A DNA stretch of 64,000 nucleotides. Source: Trebonia sp035294225. Its GTDB lineage: Bacteria; Actinomycetota; Actinomycetes; Streptosporangiales; Streptosporangiaceae. Below, piece by piece: positions 30,689 through 38,407 of this stretch. Each line of letters starts with the position of its first letter. Position 1 is the stretch's first letter. A program made the position numbers and the translations under genes. The stretch lies in the NCBI GenBank assembly GCA_035294225.1, contig DATGLH010000013.1, forward strand, positions 11,585-75,584. Direction: 5' to 3'. The notes beneath the pieces are model-generated. The model was not told the DNA's origin. It searched no databases and worked only from the letters and a program-made list of their open reading frames with translations.

Positions 30689-33600
30689 CTACTGGCCGAC
30701 CTGCGTGCCGTCCGGATGCACCGGGCAGCAGGAGGAAACCGGGCAGGTACGGCAGCCGGGGTTCGCCCTGGCGCGGAAAACCGGGCCCACCATGCCCGCT
30801 GCCACCGCGTCCACCAGGCCTTTCGCCCAGCCGGGGTCGGGATCGTCGGACAGGGCGCGCTGCCGCTGCACCCGGGCCCGGGCCGTGAACCCCGCCTTCC
30901 CGACCTGCACGAGCTCGGCACCGCCCGGCTCGGTGACGCCCAGCCGCTCGAACGCGCCGAGCAGCACCGCCAGCTGGTAGACGCCAAGCTGCGGATGCCG
31001 GTCAAGCTCGTCATCGCGCGGGGCGGTCGCCCCGGTCTTCAGGTCCACGATCACGCCCCTGCCCTGCGCGTCACGCTCCAGCCGGTCCACCCGGCCGGTA
31101 ATCTCCACCTGGCCCACCCGTACCCGCAGCGACTGCTCGGCCGCCAGCACCTCGCGCGGGTTCGCCGCGTGCCAGTCGAGGAACTTCCGCACCATCTGCT
31201 CGGCGAGCTCGCGCTGGCGCGAACCGTACCAGACGCTCCCGAAGTCCAGGTGGTGCCAGATGTCGTCGATCCGAGACTGCACGGCCCGTTCGGGGGCGCC
31301 TGCCGAGATGAGCACCGCCGCGGCGTGGATCACGGTGCCCAGGTGGCGCAGGACGTCGGGCCGTCCCGCGCCGACCGCCGACTCGAGCAGCCAGCGCAGT
31401 CCGCAGCGCGCGAACGACTCGACCTGTGACGGCGACAGCCGGACCCGCTCGCCCGGCGCCACGATGGGGCCGGCGTCGGACAGCTCGGTCAGCGCGTACC
31501 ATTCCCGCGGGTCGGCGCCGCGCACGCCCGCGTCCGCCAGCCTGGCCAGCTGCCGCGCCGCGGCGTTCCGCAGCGGCAGCGGCCTGGAGGCGTCGGCGGC
31601 GGTCCGCCGGAGGTCGGCGACCAGCGCGGGCAGCGACAGCCACCGGGGTGCCGTGGCGGCCTGCCGGACTTCCACGCCCTGGCCGGCGAGCTCGGCGAGG
31701 AAACGGGAGGGACGCTGATCTTGTTCGTCGCCGCCCGAGGCGGTTACCACGAGCAGCCGCCGCGCGCGCGTCACCGCGACATAGAAGAGGCGCCTTTCCT
31801 CGGCGAGCAGCCTGGCGGCCAGCGAAGCGGCGGCGACGTCCGGGGCCTCCGCCCGCGCGGCGCCCGGGCCGGCCACCTCGGCGAGCTCGTCGGCGCCCAG
31901 CAGTGAGCCGCGCAGCCGCAGGTCGGGCCACACCTCTTCCTGCACGCCGGCGACCACGACCACGTCCCACTCCAGGCCCTTCGACCGGTGCGCGGTCAGC
32001 ACGCGGACGGACTCGTCGCGCACCGCCTGCGCGGCGAGCGTGTCGCCGGCGATCTCCTGGCCGGCCAGGCTGTCGAGGAACAGCCGGGGGCTCCCCGGCG
32101 GCAGGGTGTCGGTGAACCGCGCCGCGGCGTCGAAGAGCGCCAGCACCGCGTCCAGGTCCCGGTCGGCGGCGGGGTCGTGCCCGGCCTGCTGTTCCCAGCG
32201 GCTGGCCAGGCCGGAGGCGTCCCAGACCGCCCACAGCACGTCCTCGGCGGTGCCTCCGCCGTCGATGGCCTTCCTGGCGGTCGCGAGCAGGCCGGCCACC
32301 CGGCGGGCCGGTTCCGCGACGCGGTCGCTGACCGAGTGCAAGGCCTGCGGGAAGGCGAGCGCGGCCGCGAGCGGGGTGCCGCCCAGCGCGCGCCGGAGCT
32401 TGCGCAGGCCGAGGCCGTCGGTCTGGCCGAGCGGGCCGGTGAGCAGCTCGGCGGCGGTCTCCTCGTCCAGCTTGTCCGGCTGCAAGGCGGTACGCAGCAG
32501 CGTCAGCAGCGGGCGCGCGCCCGGCTCGTCCGGCAGGGGAAGCTCATCGCCGGCCACGGTCACGGGGACGCCCGCGGCGGCCAGCGCGCGCCTGAGGACC
32601 GGGACCTGGCGGTGCGCGGAGCGGACCAGGACCGCCATCCGCTGCCAGGGCACCCCGTCGGCCAGGTGCGCCCGGCGAAGGGTGTCCGCCACCAGGGCGG
32701 CTTCCTGTGCCTGGGTGCCGGCGACCAGTATCCGCACCTCGCCGGCTGGCGCGCCGGGGAGCGGGGCGAGCGCGCGGTGCGGCGCGACCGCCGCCGTCCC
32801 GGAGGCCGCCGTCCCGGGGGCCGCCGCCGTCCCGGGGGCCGCCGTTCCCGCGACCGCCGCCGTCCCGGGGCCGCCGCCGTCCCGGGGGCCGCCGTCCCCG
32901 GAGGCCGCCGTTCCCGGGGCCGCTGGCAGGCGGCGGGCGATCCGGCGCGACGCGGCGAGCAGCACCGGACCGCTGCGGCGGCAGGTGCGCAGCGCGACGA
33001 CCGGCGCCGGCGAGCCGTCCGGGGCGCGGAACTTGTCGGGAAAGCTGGTCAGGGCGCGCACGTCCGCGCCGCGGAACGCGTAGATCGACTGGTCGGGATC
33101 GCCCACCGCGATCAGGTCCCGGCCGTCGCCGGCCAGCGCGAGCAGCAGCGACTCCTGTGCCGGGTCGCTGTCCTGGTACTCGTCGACGAACACCGCGTCG
33201 TACGCGCCGCGCTCACGCCGCAGCGTCGCCTGCCTGCTGAGCAGCCCGGCGGCGATCCGGACGACCTCCGCGTAGTCGTACGCGGGCACCGGCGCCAGGT
33301 CGAAGCGCGCCGCGTACCTGTCGAGAAACGCCCCCGCCGCCACCCAGTCGTCCCGCTTGCACCTCCTGCCGAGCTGACGCAGCGCCTTGCCGTCCAGCCC
33401 GCGCTCGGCGGCGCGCATCAGCAGGTCCCGCAGTTCCTCCGCGAAGCCGCGGGTGGCCAGCGCGGGCCGCAGCCGCTCGGGCCAGTCCCGGCCGCCGTCG
33501 GCGGCCTCGCCGTGCAGCATCCTGCGTATCTCGAGCAGCTGCTCAGGGGCCGAAAGCAGCCGCGGCGGCTGGTCGCCCGCGAGCACGTACTCCCTTCTGA

Positions 33601-33943
33601 CCAGGGCGTAGGCGTAGCTGTGGAAGGTGAGCGCGAGCGGTCCCCTGGTGGTGCGGCCAAGGCGCGACGTGATGCGCTCGCGCAGTTCGCCCGCCGCCTT
33701 CCTGCTGAACGTGAGAACCAGGATGCGGTCCGGGTCGACGCCGCGCCGCTCGATCCGGTCCGCGACCGCCGCCACGATCGTGGTCGTCTTGCCGGTGCCC
33801 GGGCCGGCCAGCACGAGGAGCGGGCCGCCCTTGTGATCCACGACCCGCCGCTGCGCCTCGTCGAGCCGCAGCGGCGGCGCGGCGTCCCCGTGCGGCGGCC
33901 GCCCGGCGGCTGGCGCGCTGCGGACGAGCCGGTATCCGTTCAT
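30689..33943 (-). CDS. adnA: AdnA-type ATP-dependent DNA helicase-nuclease subunit
   Basis: About 1084 residues; start taken at the ATG 33943 (GTG 33961 is also possible). SF1A motifs: LLVLAGPGTGKTTTIVAAV, RILVLTFSRKAAGEL, DAVFVDEYQDSDPAQE, IAVGDPDQSIYAFRGADVR, VRVLTAHRSKGLEWDVVVV and LFYVAVTRARRLL. The C-terminal nuclease has GRGVIVDLKTGATAP, and the last 30 residues carry CRTCPVSSCCPVH, a cysteine cluster of the iron-sulfur type. With AdnB it should form the heterodimer that unwinds and resects DNA ends. Unusual: a Gly/Thr/Ala-rich low-complexity insert (about residues 345-390, repeating PGTAA) encoded by near-tandem repeats at 32785-32930. Confidence 0.93.
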   Translation of the reverse strand: MNGYRLVRSAPAAGRPPHGDAAPPLRLDEAQRRVVDHKGGPLLVLAGPGTGKTTTIVAAVADRIERRGVDPDRILVLTFSRKAAGELRERITSRLGRTTRGPLALTFHSYAYALVRREYVLAGDQPPRLLSAPEQLLEIRRMLHGEAADGGRDWPERLRPALATRGFAEELRDLLMRAAERGLDGKALRQLGRRCKRDDWVAAGAFLDRYAARFDLAPVPAYDYAEVVRIAAGLLSRQATLRRERGAYDAVFVDEYQDSDPAQESLLLALAGDGRDLIAVGDPDQSIYAFRGADVRALTSFPDKFRAPDGSPAPVVALRTCRRSGPVLLAASRRIARRLPAAPGTAASGDGGPRDGGGPGTAAVAGTAAPGTAAAPGTAASGTAAVAPHRALAPLPGAPAGEVRILVAGTQAQEAALVADTLRRAHLADGVPWQRMAVLVRSAHRQVPVLRRALAAAGVPVTVAGDELPLPDEPGARPLLTLLRTALQPDKLDEETAAELLTGPLGQTDGLGLRKLRRALGGTPLAAALAFPQALHSVSDRVAEPARRVAGLLATARKAIDGGGTAEDVLWAVWDASGLASRWEQQAGHDPAADRDLDAVLALFDAAARFTDTLPPGSPRLFLDSLAGQEIAGDTLAAQAVRDESVRVLTAHRSKGLEWDVVVVAGVQEEVWPDLRLRGSLLGADELAEVAGPGAARAEAPDVAAASLAARLLAEERRLFYVAVTRARRLLVVTASGGDEQDQRPSRFLAELAGQGVEVRQAATAPRWLSLPALVADLRRTAADASRPLPLRNAAARQLARLADAGVRGADPREWYALTELSDAGPIVAPGERVRLSPSQVESFARCGLRWLLESAVGAGRPDVLRHLGTVIHAAAVLISAGAPERAVQSRIDDIWHHLDFGSVWYGSRQRELAEQMVRKFLDWHAANPREVLAAEQSLRVRVGQVEITGRVDRLERDAQGRGVIVDLKTGATAPRDDELDRHPQLGVYQLAVLLGAFERLGVTEPGGAELVQVGKAGFTARARVQRQRALSDDPDPGWAKGLVDAVAAGMVGPVFRARANPGCRTCPVSSCCPVHPDGTQVGQ

Positions 33944-34090
33944 CACCCAGCATTCCAGCACGGCCCTCTGACATTCGAGGGGCGTTCGGGTTCGTTATGG
34001 GCCTGCTGGCGTTGGCGGCGGGCGGGCCTGGTTCTCAGCGTTGGCGAAGCAGGTCCGGATGGCCGGGTGCAGGTTCAGGCGCTCGCCCGA

Positions 34091-34177
34091 GCGCGGCGGG
34101 ATGAGCGCGGCGGGATCCGGCACGGCGGGATCCGGCGCGGCGGGATCCGGCACGGCGGGATGAGCGCGGCGGGATGA
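34091..34177. repeat. 15-bp tandem repeat, six imperfect copies
   Basis: Copies of gcRcggcgggatccg (15 bases) and a 14-base form ending gatga begin at 34091, 34105, 34120, 34135, 34150 and 34164. The array lies between the ATL gene stop and the adnA start, in the 250-base gap that otherwise holds no gene. Confidence 0.85.
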
Positions 34178-34193
34178 TGGTGGCCCGGGGCTG

Positions 34194-34502
34194 CTACCTG
34201 CCGTCCCAGCGGGCGCGGCGCATGTCCACGCGGACCGGCGGCCTGGCCGAACGCAGCGGGGTGCCCTCGGCCAGGTAGTGTGCCAGTGCCGCGGCCTCGT
34301 GGCCCGGCGGCGGGGAGCCGTCGGCGCGGATCACCCGCCACCAGGCGACGCCGCCGCCATAGCTGGCCAGCACCCGGCCGACTTGCCGGGGGCCGCCGGC
34401 GCCCAGGTATTCGGCGATGTCGCCGTAGGACATCACCCGCCCCGCCGGAATGGCATCCACCACGTCCAGGACCCGGGCCGGGTATTCGTCAAGCGCGGTC
34501 AT
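34194..34502 (-). CDS. Alkyltransferase-like (ATL) DNA-repair protein
   Basis: A 102-residue protein beginning MTALDEYPARVLDVVDAI, with the MGMT fold signatures VMSYGDIAEYLGAGGPRQVGRVLA. The methyl-acceptor motif PCHRV of true O6-alkylguanine transferases is replaced by AWWRVIRADG, with Trp where Cys should be. Proteins like this bind alkylated guanine, flip it and flag it for nucleotide excision repair rather than repairing it. The ATG at 34502 overlaps the 3' end of the mycosin-like gene by 14 bases, so translation is coupled. Mycobacteria have an equivalent (Rv3204) near adnAB, supporting the call. Confidence 0.9.
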   Translation of the reverse strand: MTALDEYPARVLDVVDAIPAGRVMSYGDIAEYLGAGGPRQVGRVLASYGGGVAWWRVIRADGSPPPGHEAAALAHYLAEGTPLRSARPPVRVDMRRARWDGR

Positions 34503-35829
34503 CCGGCACGCCGTAGCCGCTGCCGCCGACGGGTCCGCCGAACCCGGGGCCGTATCCGGGGCCGTATCCGGGGCCGTATCCGGGGCCGGCCGGGTAGCCC
34601 GGCGCGGACCGCCCCCGGCGCGCGGCCGCCAGCCCCGCGCCGCCCGCGAGCGCCAGCCCGAGCGACACGACCGCGAGCACCGCGAACAGGACGAGCCGGC
34701 CGGCACCGCGCGTCGGGACCGGCGGCGCCGGGACCGCCGCGGCGCCGCCGCCGAAGTGCGCCGACGAAGCGACCTGGGAGGGCGCCGGGCGCGCGGCCAG
34801 CAGCCGGCCGGCCGCCCGCAGCGCGGCCGCCGCGTCCACGATGCCGAACCCGGTCCGCACGTTGTAGCCGCCCGGCGGGCTGTTCCGCGCCGTGCTGGTC
34901 AGCGCCTGCAGCACCGCGGCCGGCGGGATCCGCGGGTACCTGGACTCGATCAGCGCCGCGACGCCGGCCACCAGCGCGCACGCCGGGCTGGTCCCGTCGA
35001 CGGTCCAGTACAGGCCGTCTCTTCCCTGGGCCGGAACGCCCACGCCAGGCGCGGCAACCTGGACCGACAGGTTGTTGCTCGAGAAACCGGCCGCCGCGCC
35101 GCTCCTGTCGACCGCTCCCACGCTGAGCACGCCCGGGTACTCCGCGGGGAACGACACGGGCGCGAAGCCGTGGTCGCGGCGCTGGTCGTCCTGGCCCGAG
35201 TTGCCCGAGGACGCCACCAGCACGGCACCGTGGGAGTAGGCGTACTGCAACGCGGCGCGCACCGCGCCGCTGGGCGCGGAGTAGCCGATCGACATGCTGA
35301 TCACCTTGGCGCCGTCCCGGACGGCATCCCTGATGCCGGTGGCGAGCGACTGCTGGATGGCCGCCTCCGGCTCGGTGTCGTATGTGCGGTAGCCCGGGTC
35401 GTCCTTGTCCGGTATCACGCGGATGGACAGGATCTTCGCCTGCGGCGCGACACCGATGATCCCGTCGAGGCCGCCGTCGTGACCGTGGCCGGCGATGATC
35501 GACGCCATCCAGGTCCCGTGCTCGCCCCAGTGCGGGTTGCCCGGCGGAGTGCGCAGCCCGGTGAGGTCGGGCCCGGTGGTCACGGACCCGGTCAGGTCGG
35601 TGACGTCCGGGTCCACCCCGCTGTCGAGCACCGCCACCGTGACGCCGGCGCCCTCCGTGACCGACCATGCCGCCCATACGTCGAGCATGCTGAGCACCCA
35701 CGCCTGACTGTCCCTGACGCTGTCCGCGGGGGAAGCGGGAGACGCGACGGCCGCGGTGGAGGTCCCGGTCGCGACGGCACCCGCGGCGAGCGCCGCGAGC
35801 GCCAGCCGGCAGCCGCGCCCGCCTAGCAT
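34489..35829 (-). CDS. Mycosin-like subtilisin (S8) membrane-anchored serine protease
   Basis: A 446-residue S8 protease. A signal sequence (LALAALAAGAVATGTSTAAVA) is followed by the catalytic triad: Asp69 in VAVLDSGVD, His104 in WGEHGTWMAS, Ser281 in DGTSPACALVAG, with the oxyanion Asn in VLVASSGNSG. A transmembrane helix lies at about 379-403, then a cytosolic tail of three GYGP repeats. This matches the mycosins of type VII secretion systems, but no ESX core genes (eccB-E, WXG100) are in the window. Its start codon overlaps the stop of the preceding membrane gene in the heptamer ATGCTAG, and its end overlaps the ATL gene by 14 bases. Confidence 0.9.
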   Translation of the reverse strand: MLGGRGCRLALAALAAGAVATGTSTAAVASPASPADSVRDSQAWVLSMLDVWAAWSVTEGAGVTVAVLDSGVDPDVTDLTGSVTTGPDLTGLRTPPGNPHWGEHGTWMASIIAGHGHDGGLDGIIGVAPQAKILSIRVIPDKDDPGYRTYDTEPEAAIQQSLATGIRDAVRDGAKVISMSIGYSAPSGAVRAALQYAYSHGAVLVASSGNSGQDDQRRDHGFAPVSFPAEYPGVLSVGAVDRSGAAAGFSSNNLSVQVAAPGVGVPAQGRDGLYWTVDGTSPACALVAGVAALIESRYPRIPPAAVLQALTSTARNSPPGGYNVRTGFGIVDAAAALRAAGRLLAARPAPSQVASSAHFGGGAAAVPAPPVPTRGAGRLVLFAVLAVVSLGLALAGGAGLAAARRGRSAPGYPAGPGYGPGYGPGYGPGFGGPVGGSGYGVPDDRA

Positions 35830-36683
35830 CCGGGAGTTCCCGGGCAGTGCGGCGGCGGCACCGGGGCGGCCAGCACGGAACTGGCGGCGCGTGCGACGCC
35901 CTGCCCGAGGCTGGTCATCTCCGCGTCCGTGTAGCCGTCCGCGGTGACAAGCTCCCGTGGCCGGTCATCGGCATACCCGACCGTGTAGAAGAAGACGTAC
36001 GGGCCCGCGCGCCAGGGGAGGCTGGCCGAGATCTGCCGCCGGCCGTCGGTGAACCACGCGGCCGGAGTGCCCTTGAACCGCACCGCGCGGACGCCGGGGC
36101 CGGCTCCCCCGCCGCCCCCGCGGCTTGCCAGTTCCCGGCTCGCGGCGTCCGCCTGAGCCGACCCGGGCAGCACCGCGACGCCCACGGTGACCACGTAGCT
36201 GCCCATCCCGTCGACATACGTGGCCCGCAGCATCGCCTCGCAGCCGTTACGGTCCAGTGCAGCGGCCACGGCGGCATCGGCCGCCGCCGCGCAGGATGCC
36301 TGCCGCGCGATGCCGATCCGCCTGGCGGTCAGCGTCAGCGCGGTGTCGTCAAGCGCGATGGGCGGGGAGTATCCGACCGACGCGGGAAAGATGGTCCCGG
36401 CCGCGAGCAGCCGCCAGCGCTTGGCGGCCTCCCAGTCCGCGATCTGCCGCTGCTGCCCGGCCGTGAACTGCCGGGGCAGCACTTGCGCCACCACCCCGGC
36501 GAGCGATACGGCCAGCCCGGCGATGCCGAAGACGAGGGCGAGGACCGCGGCCGGACGGCCGGCCCGGCCGCGCGGGCCCGGCCGGCCCGCGGGCCGCCGC
36601 GGGCCCTCGTGGGACGGCTGGGCGCGGTAGGACGGCTGGGCGCCATGCCACGGCTGACCGCCGTACGCGCCCCCGTAGTCCAT
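35823..36683 (-). CDS. Single-TM protein paired with the mycosin-like protease
   Basis: About 286 residues; ATG 36683 is preferred to the in-frame TTG 36695. An N-terminal cytosolic Gly/Pro/Arg-rich stretch leads to one helix at about 45-65 (AVLALVFGIAGLAVSLAGVVAQVL) and an extracytoplasmic domain with three cysteines and segments such as ALTLTARRIGIARQASCAAAADAAV and PAAWFTDGRRQIS. I recognise no named family. The 7-base overlap with the protease start makes co-translation almost certain, so the two probably work together, as substrate and protease or as a complex. Similar pairs occur beside mycosin-like genes in other actinomycetes as far as I recall. Confidence 0.78.
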   Translation of the reverse strand: MDYGGAYGGQPWHGAQPSYRAQPSHEGPRRPAGRPGPRGRAGRPAAVLALVFGIAGLAVSLAGVVAQVLPRQFTAGQQRQIADWEAAKRWRLLAAGTIFPASVGYSPPIALDDTALTLTARRIGIARQASCAAAADAAVAAALDRNGCEAMLRATYVDGMGSYVVTVGVAVLPGSAQADAASRELASRGGGGGAGPGVRAVRFKGTPAAWFTDGRRQISASLPWRAGPYVFFYTVGYADDRPRELVTADGYTDAEMTSLGQGVARAASSVLAAPVPPPHCPGTPGC

Positions 36684-36760
36684 TGCCACATGCAAATGTT
36701 AGGGCTTGCGGCAGGGGCAGGGCCCGGCAGCGAACCGTTTGGTTGTTACGCGGACCTTTC

Positions 36761-36805
36761 GGCCACCAGCGGGCCGGCCACCAGCGGGCCGGCCACCAGC
36801 GGGCC
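36761..36805. repeat. 15-bp perfect tandem repeat, three copies
   Basis: Three identical copies of ggccaccagcgggcc occupy 36761-36775, 36776-36790 and 36791-36805, immediately downstream (minus strand) of the methyltransferase stop. Confidence 0.9.
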
Positions 36806-36813
36806 GGCCGGCA

Positions 36814-37605
36814 TCAGCCGGGCAGCCGGTCCGCCCGCCAGCACCACGACCGCATCGGCATCTCGACGACCTCGGCGCCCCCGGTGACCTTGAGCAGCGC
36901 CGCGCGGCACCGGTCGAGTCCCGCCGCCCGGTCCGCGGCGGGGGCGGTGATGAACGCGCTGTTGGTCGCGAGCCACTCGACGACTTCGCTGACCGTGGTC
37001 GTGCGGGTGAAGCCGAACGACGCGGTCGCCGCGGCGCCGAATCCCGCCCCCTCCGGCAGGGTCACCGAATGCTCGCGGTCCAGCCTGGCCCGCACCTCGT
37101 CCACCGTGCGCGGCACGTCGGCATCGATGCCCGGCCCGCTGATCCCGGGCAGCCGGAGCAGGTCCAGTTCGGCGACCCAGTCCTGGTGGCGGTCCCGGCT
37201 GGTCCAGATCACGCCCAGCCGCCCGCCGGGGCGCAGCACCCGCGCGATCTCCGGGACCGCGCGCACCGGGTCGAGCCAGTGCCAGGCCGCCGACACGAAC
37301 ACCGCGTCCGCGCACCCGTCCGGCAGCGGCATCGCCTCGCCCCAGCCCTCGAGGACCCGGACCTCCGGCGACCGCCGCGCCAGCACGGCCCGCATCCGCG
37401 CGTCCGGCTCGATCGCGACCACCTCCGCCGCCCGGCCGAGCAGCGCGCGGGTGAACAGCCCGGTTCCCGCGGCCAGGTCCACGGCAAGCCCGCACCGCGC
37501 CGGCACCAGCCAGTCGAGCGCCTCCGGCGGCGGTCCCGGCCGCACCCGGTCGTAACTTTCCGCCACCGCTCCGAACGAGGTTGCCCTTCCTCCGTCAGCA
37601 GTCAC
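36814..37605 (-). CDS. Class I SAM-dependent methyltransferase
   Basis: About 263 residues from a GTG at 37605 (no strong ribosome site seen; longer frames upstream would be antisense to the next gene and are rejected). Methyltransferase motifs: ATSFGAVAESYDRVRPGPP, motif I LAVDLAAGTGLFTRALLG, motif II EVVAIEPDARMRAVL, then ADAVFVSAAWHWLDP and RVLRPGGRLGVIWTSRD. This is the methyltransferase type 11 layout found in many secondary-metabolism and unassigned enzymes. The substrate is unknown. It is divergent from the UlaG-like gene and followed by a 15-base tandem repeat. Confidence 0.88.
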   Translation of the reverse strand: MTADGGRATSFGAVAESYDRVRPGPPPEALDWLVPARCGLAVDLAAGTGLFTRALLGRAAEVVAIEPDARMRAVLARRSPEVRVLEGWGEAMPLPDGCADAVFVSAAWHWLDPVRAVPEIARVLRPGGRLGVIWTSRDRHQDWVAELDLLRLPGISGPGIDADVPRTVDEVRARLDREHSVTLPEGAGFGAAATASFGFTRTTTVSEVVEWLATNSAFITAPAADRAAGLDRCRAALLKVTGGAEVVEMPMRSWCWRADRLPG

Positions 37606-37737
37606 AGATACATATTCTGAACGTACCGTGGTGTCTCCGGCCGGCGCGCCTGCCGCTGCGCGGCCAGCCGGGCAGGAGTACCGTCGGGCGTGTACGTGCC
37701 ACTGGACCGTAAGAAACCGGAAGAAGGAGCCGTCGCG

Positions 37738-38379
37738 GTGAAGCTGACCAAGCACGATCACGCCTGTGTCGGGTTCGAGAAGGAAGGCGCCTCGCTCGTC
37801 ATCGACCCTGGCTCGTTCTCGCGGGACGCCGCGGAGATCATCGCCGGGGCCGAGGCCGTCCTCCTCACCCACGAGCACTTCGACCATGTCAACGAGGCGG
37901 CGATCAACGAGGCCCTGGCGGCCCGGCCGGACCTGCGGGTATACGCGCCAGGCTCGCTCGCCGCCACGTTCGGCGCGCATCCGGACCAGTTCACCGCGGT
38001 CTCGGCCGGCGACGAGCTGAAGATCGCCGGGTTCTCCGTCTCGGTGCACGGCACCACGCACGCGGTCATCCACCCCGACATCCCGGCGGTCCCCAACGTC
38101 GGCTACCTGGTCGACGGCGCGGTATACCACCCGGGCGACGCCTACTTCGTGCCCGACGCCACCGTGACCACCCTGCTGCTGCCGACCAGCGGCCCGTGGA
38201 CGAAGCTCGGCGAGGCCGTGGACTACGTCCGCGCGGTCCGCCCGCAGCAGATCGTGCAGATCCACGAGATGCTGCTCAGCGAGATCGGGCAGAACTTCGG
38301 CGCCACGATTCTCGGCGAGAAGGGACTCACCGGGATCCCGTTCGCCATGATCCCCCCCGGGGAGTCGCTCACCGTCTGA
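37738..38379 (+). CDS. UlaG/UPF0173-like MBL-fold hydrolase
   Basis: A 213-residue protein from a GTG at 37738, with AAGGAG eight bases upstream. It reads MKLTKHDHACVGFEKEGASLVIDPGSF near the start, then VLLTHEHFDHVNEAAI (HxHxDH metal site), VYHPGDAYFVPD and QQIVQIHEMLLSEIGQ, the usual order for UlaG-like (L-ascorbate-6-phosphate lactonase) and UPF0173 hydrolases, which bind manganese or zinc. No ascorbate genes lie near, so the activity is unassigned. It is divergent from the methyltransferase and converges with manA through a 16-base tandem repeat. Confidence 0.9.
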   Translation: MKLTKHDHACVGFEKEGASLVIDPGSFSRDAAEIIAGAEAVLLTHEHFDHVNEAAINEALAARPDLRVYAPGSLAATFGAHPDQFTAVSAGDELKIAGFSVSVHGTTHAVIHPDIPAVPNVGYLVDGAVYHPGDAYFVPDATVTTLLLPTSGPWTKLGEAVDYVRAVRPQQIVQIHEMLLSEIGQNFGATILGEKGLTGIPFAMIPPGESLTV

Positions 38380-38407
38380 CGCCGGATCAGCCTGACGCCG
38401 GATCAGC
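38376..38407. repeat. 16-bp tandem repeat containing both convergent stop codons
   Basis: Two perfect copies of ctgacgccggatcagc lie at 38376-38391 and 38392-38407. The first contains the TGA stop of the UlaG-like gene (38377-38379) and the second the stop of the convergent manA gene (38403-38405, tca). Confidence 0.88.
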
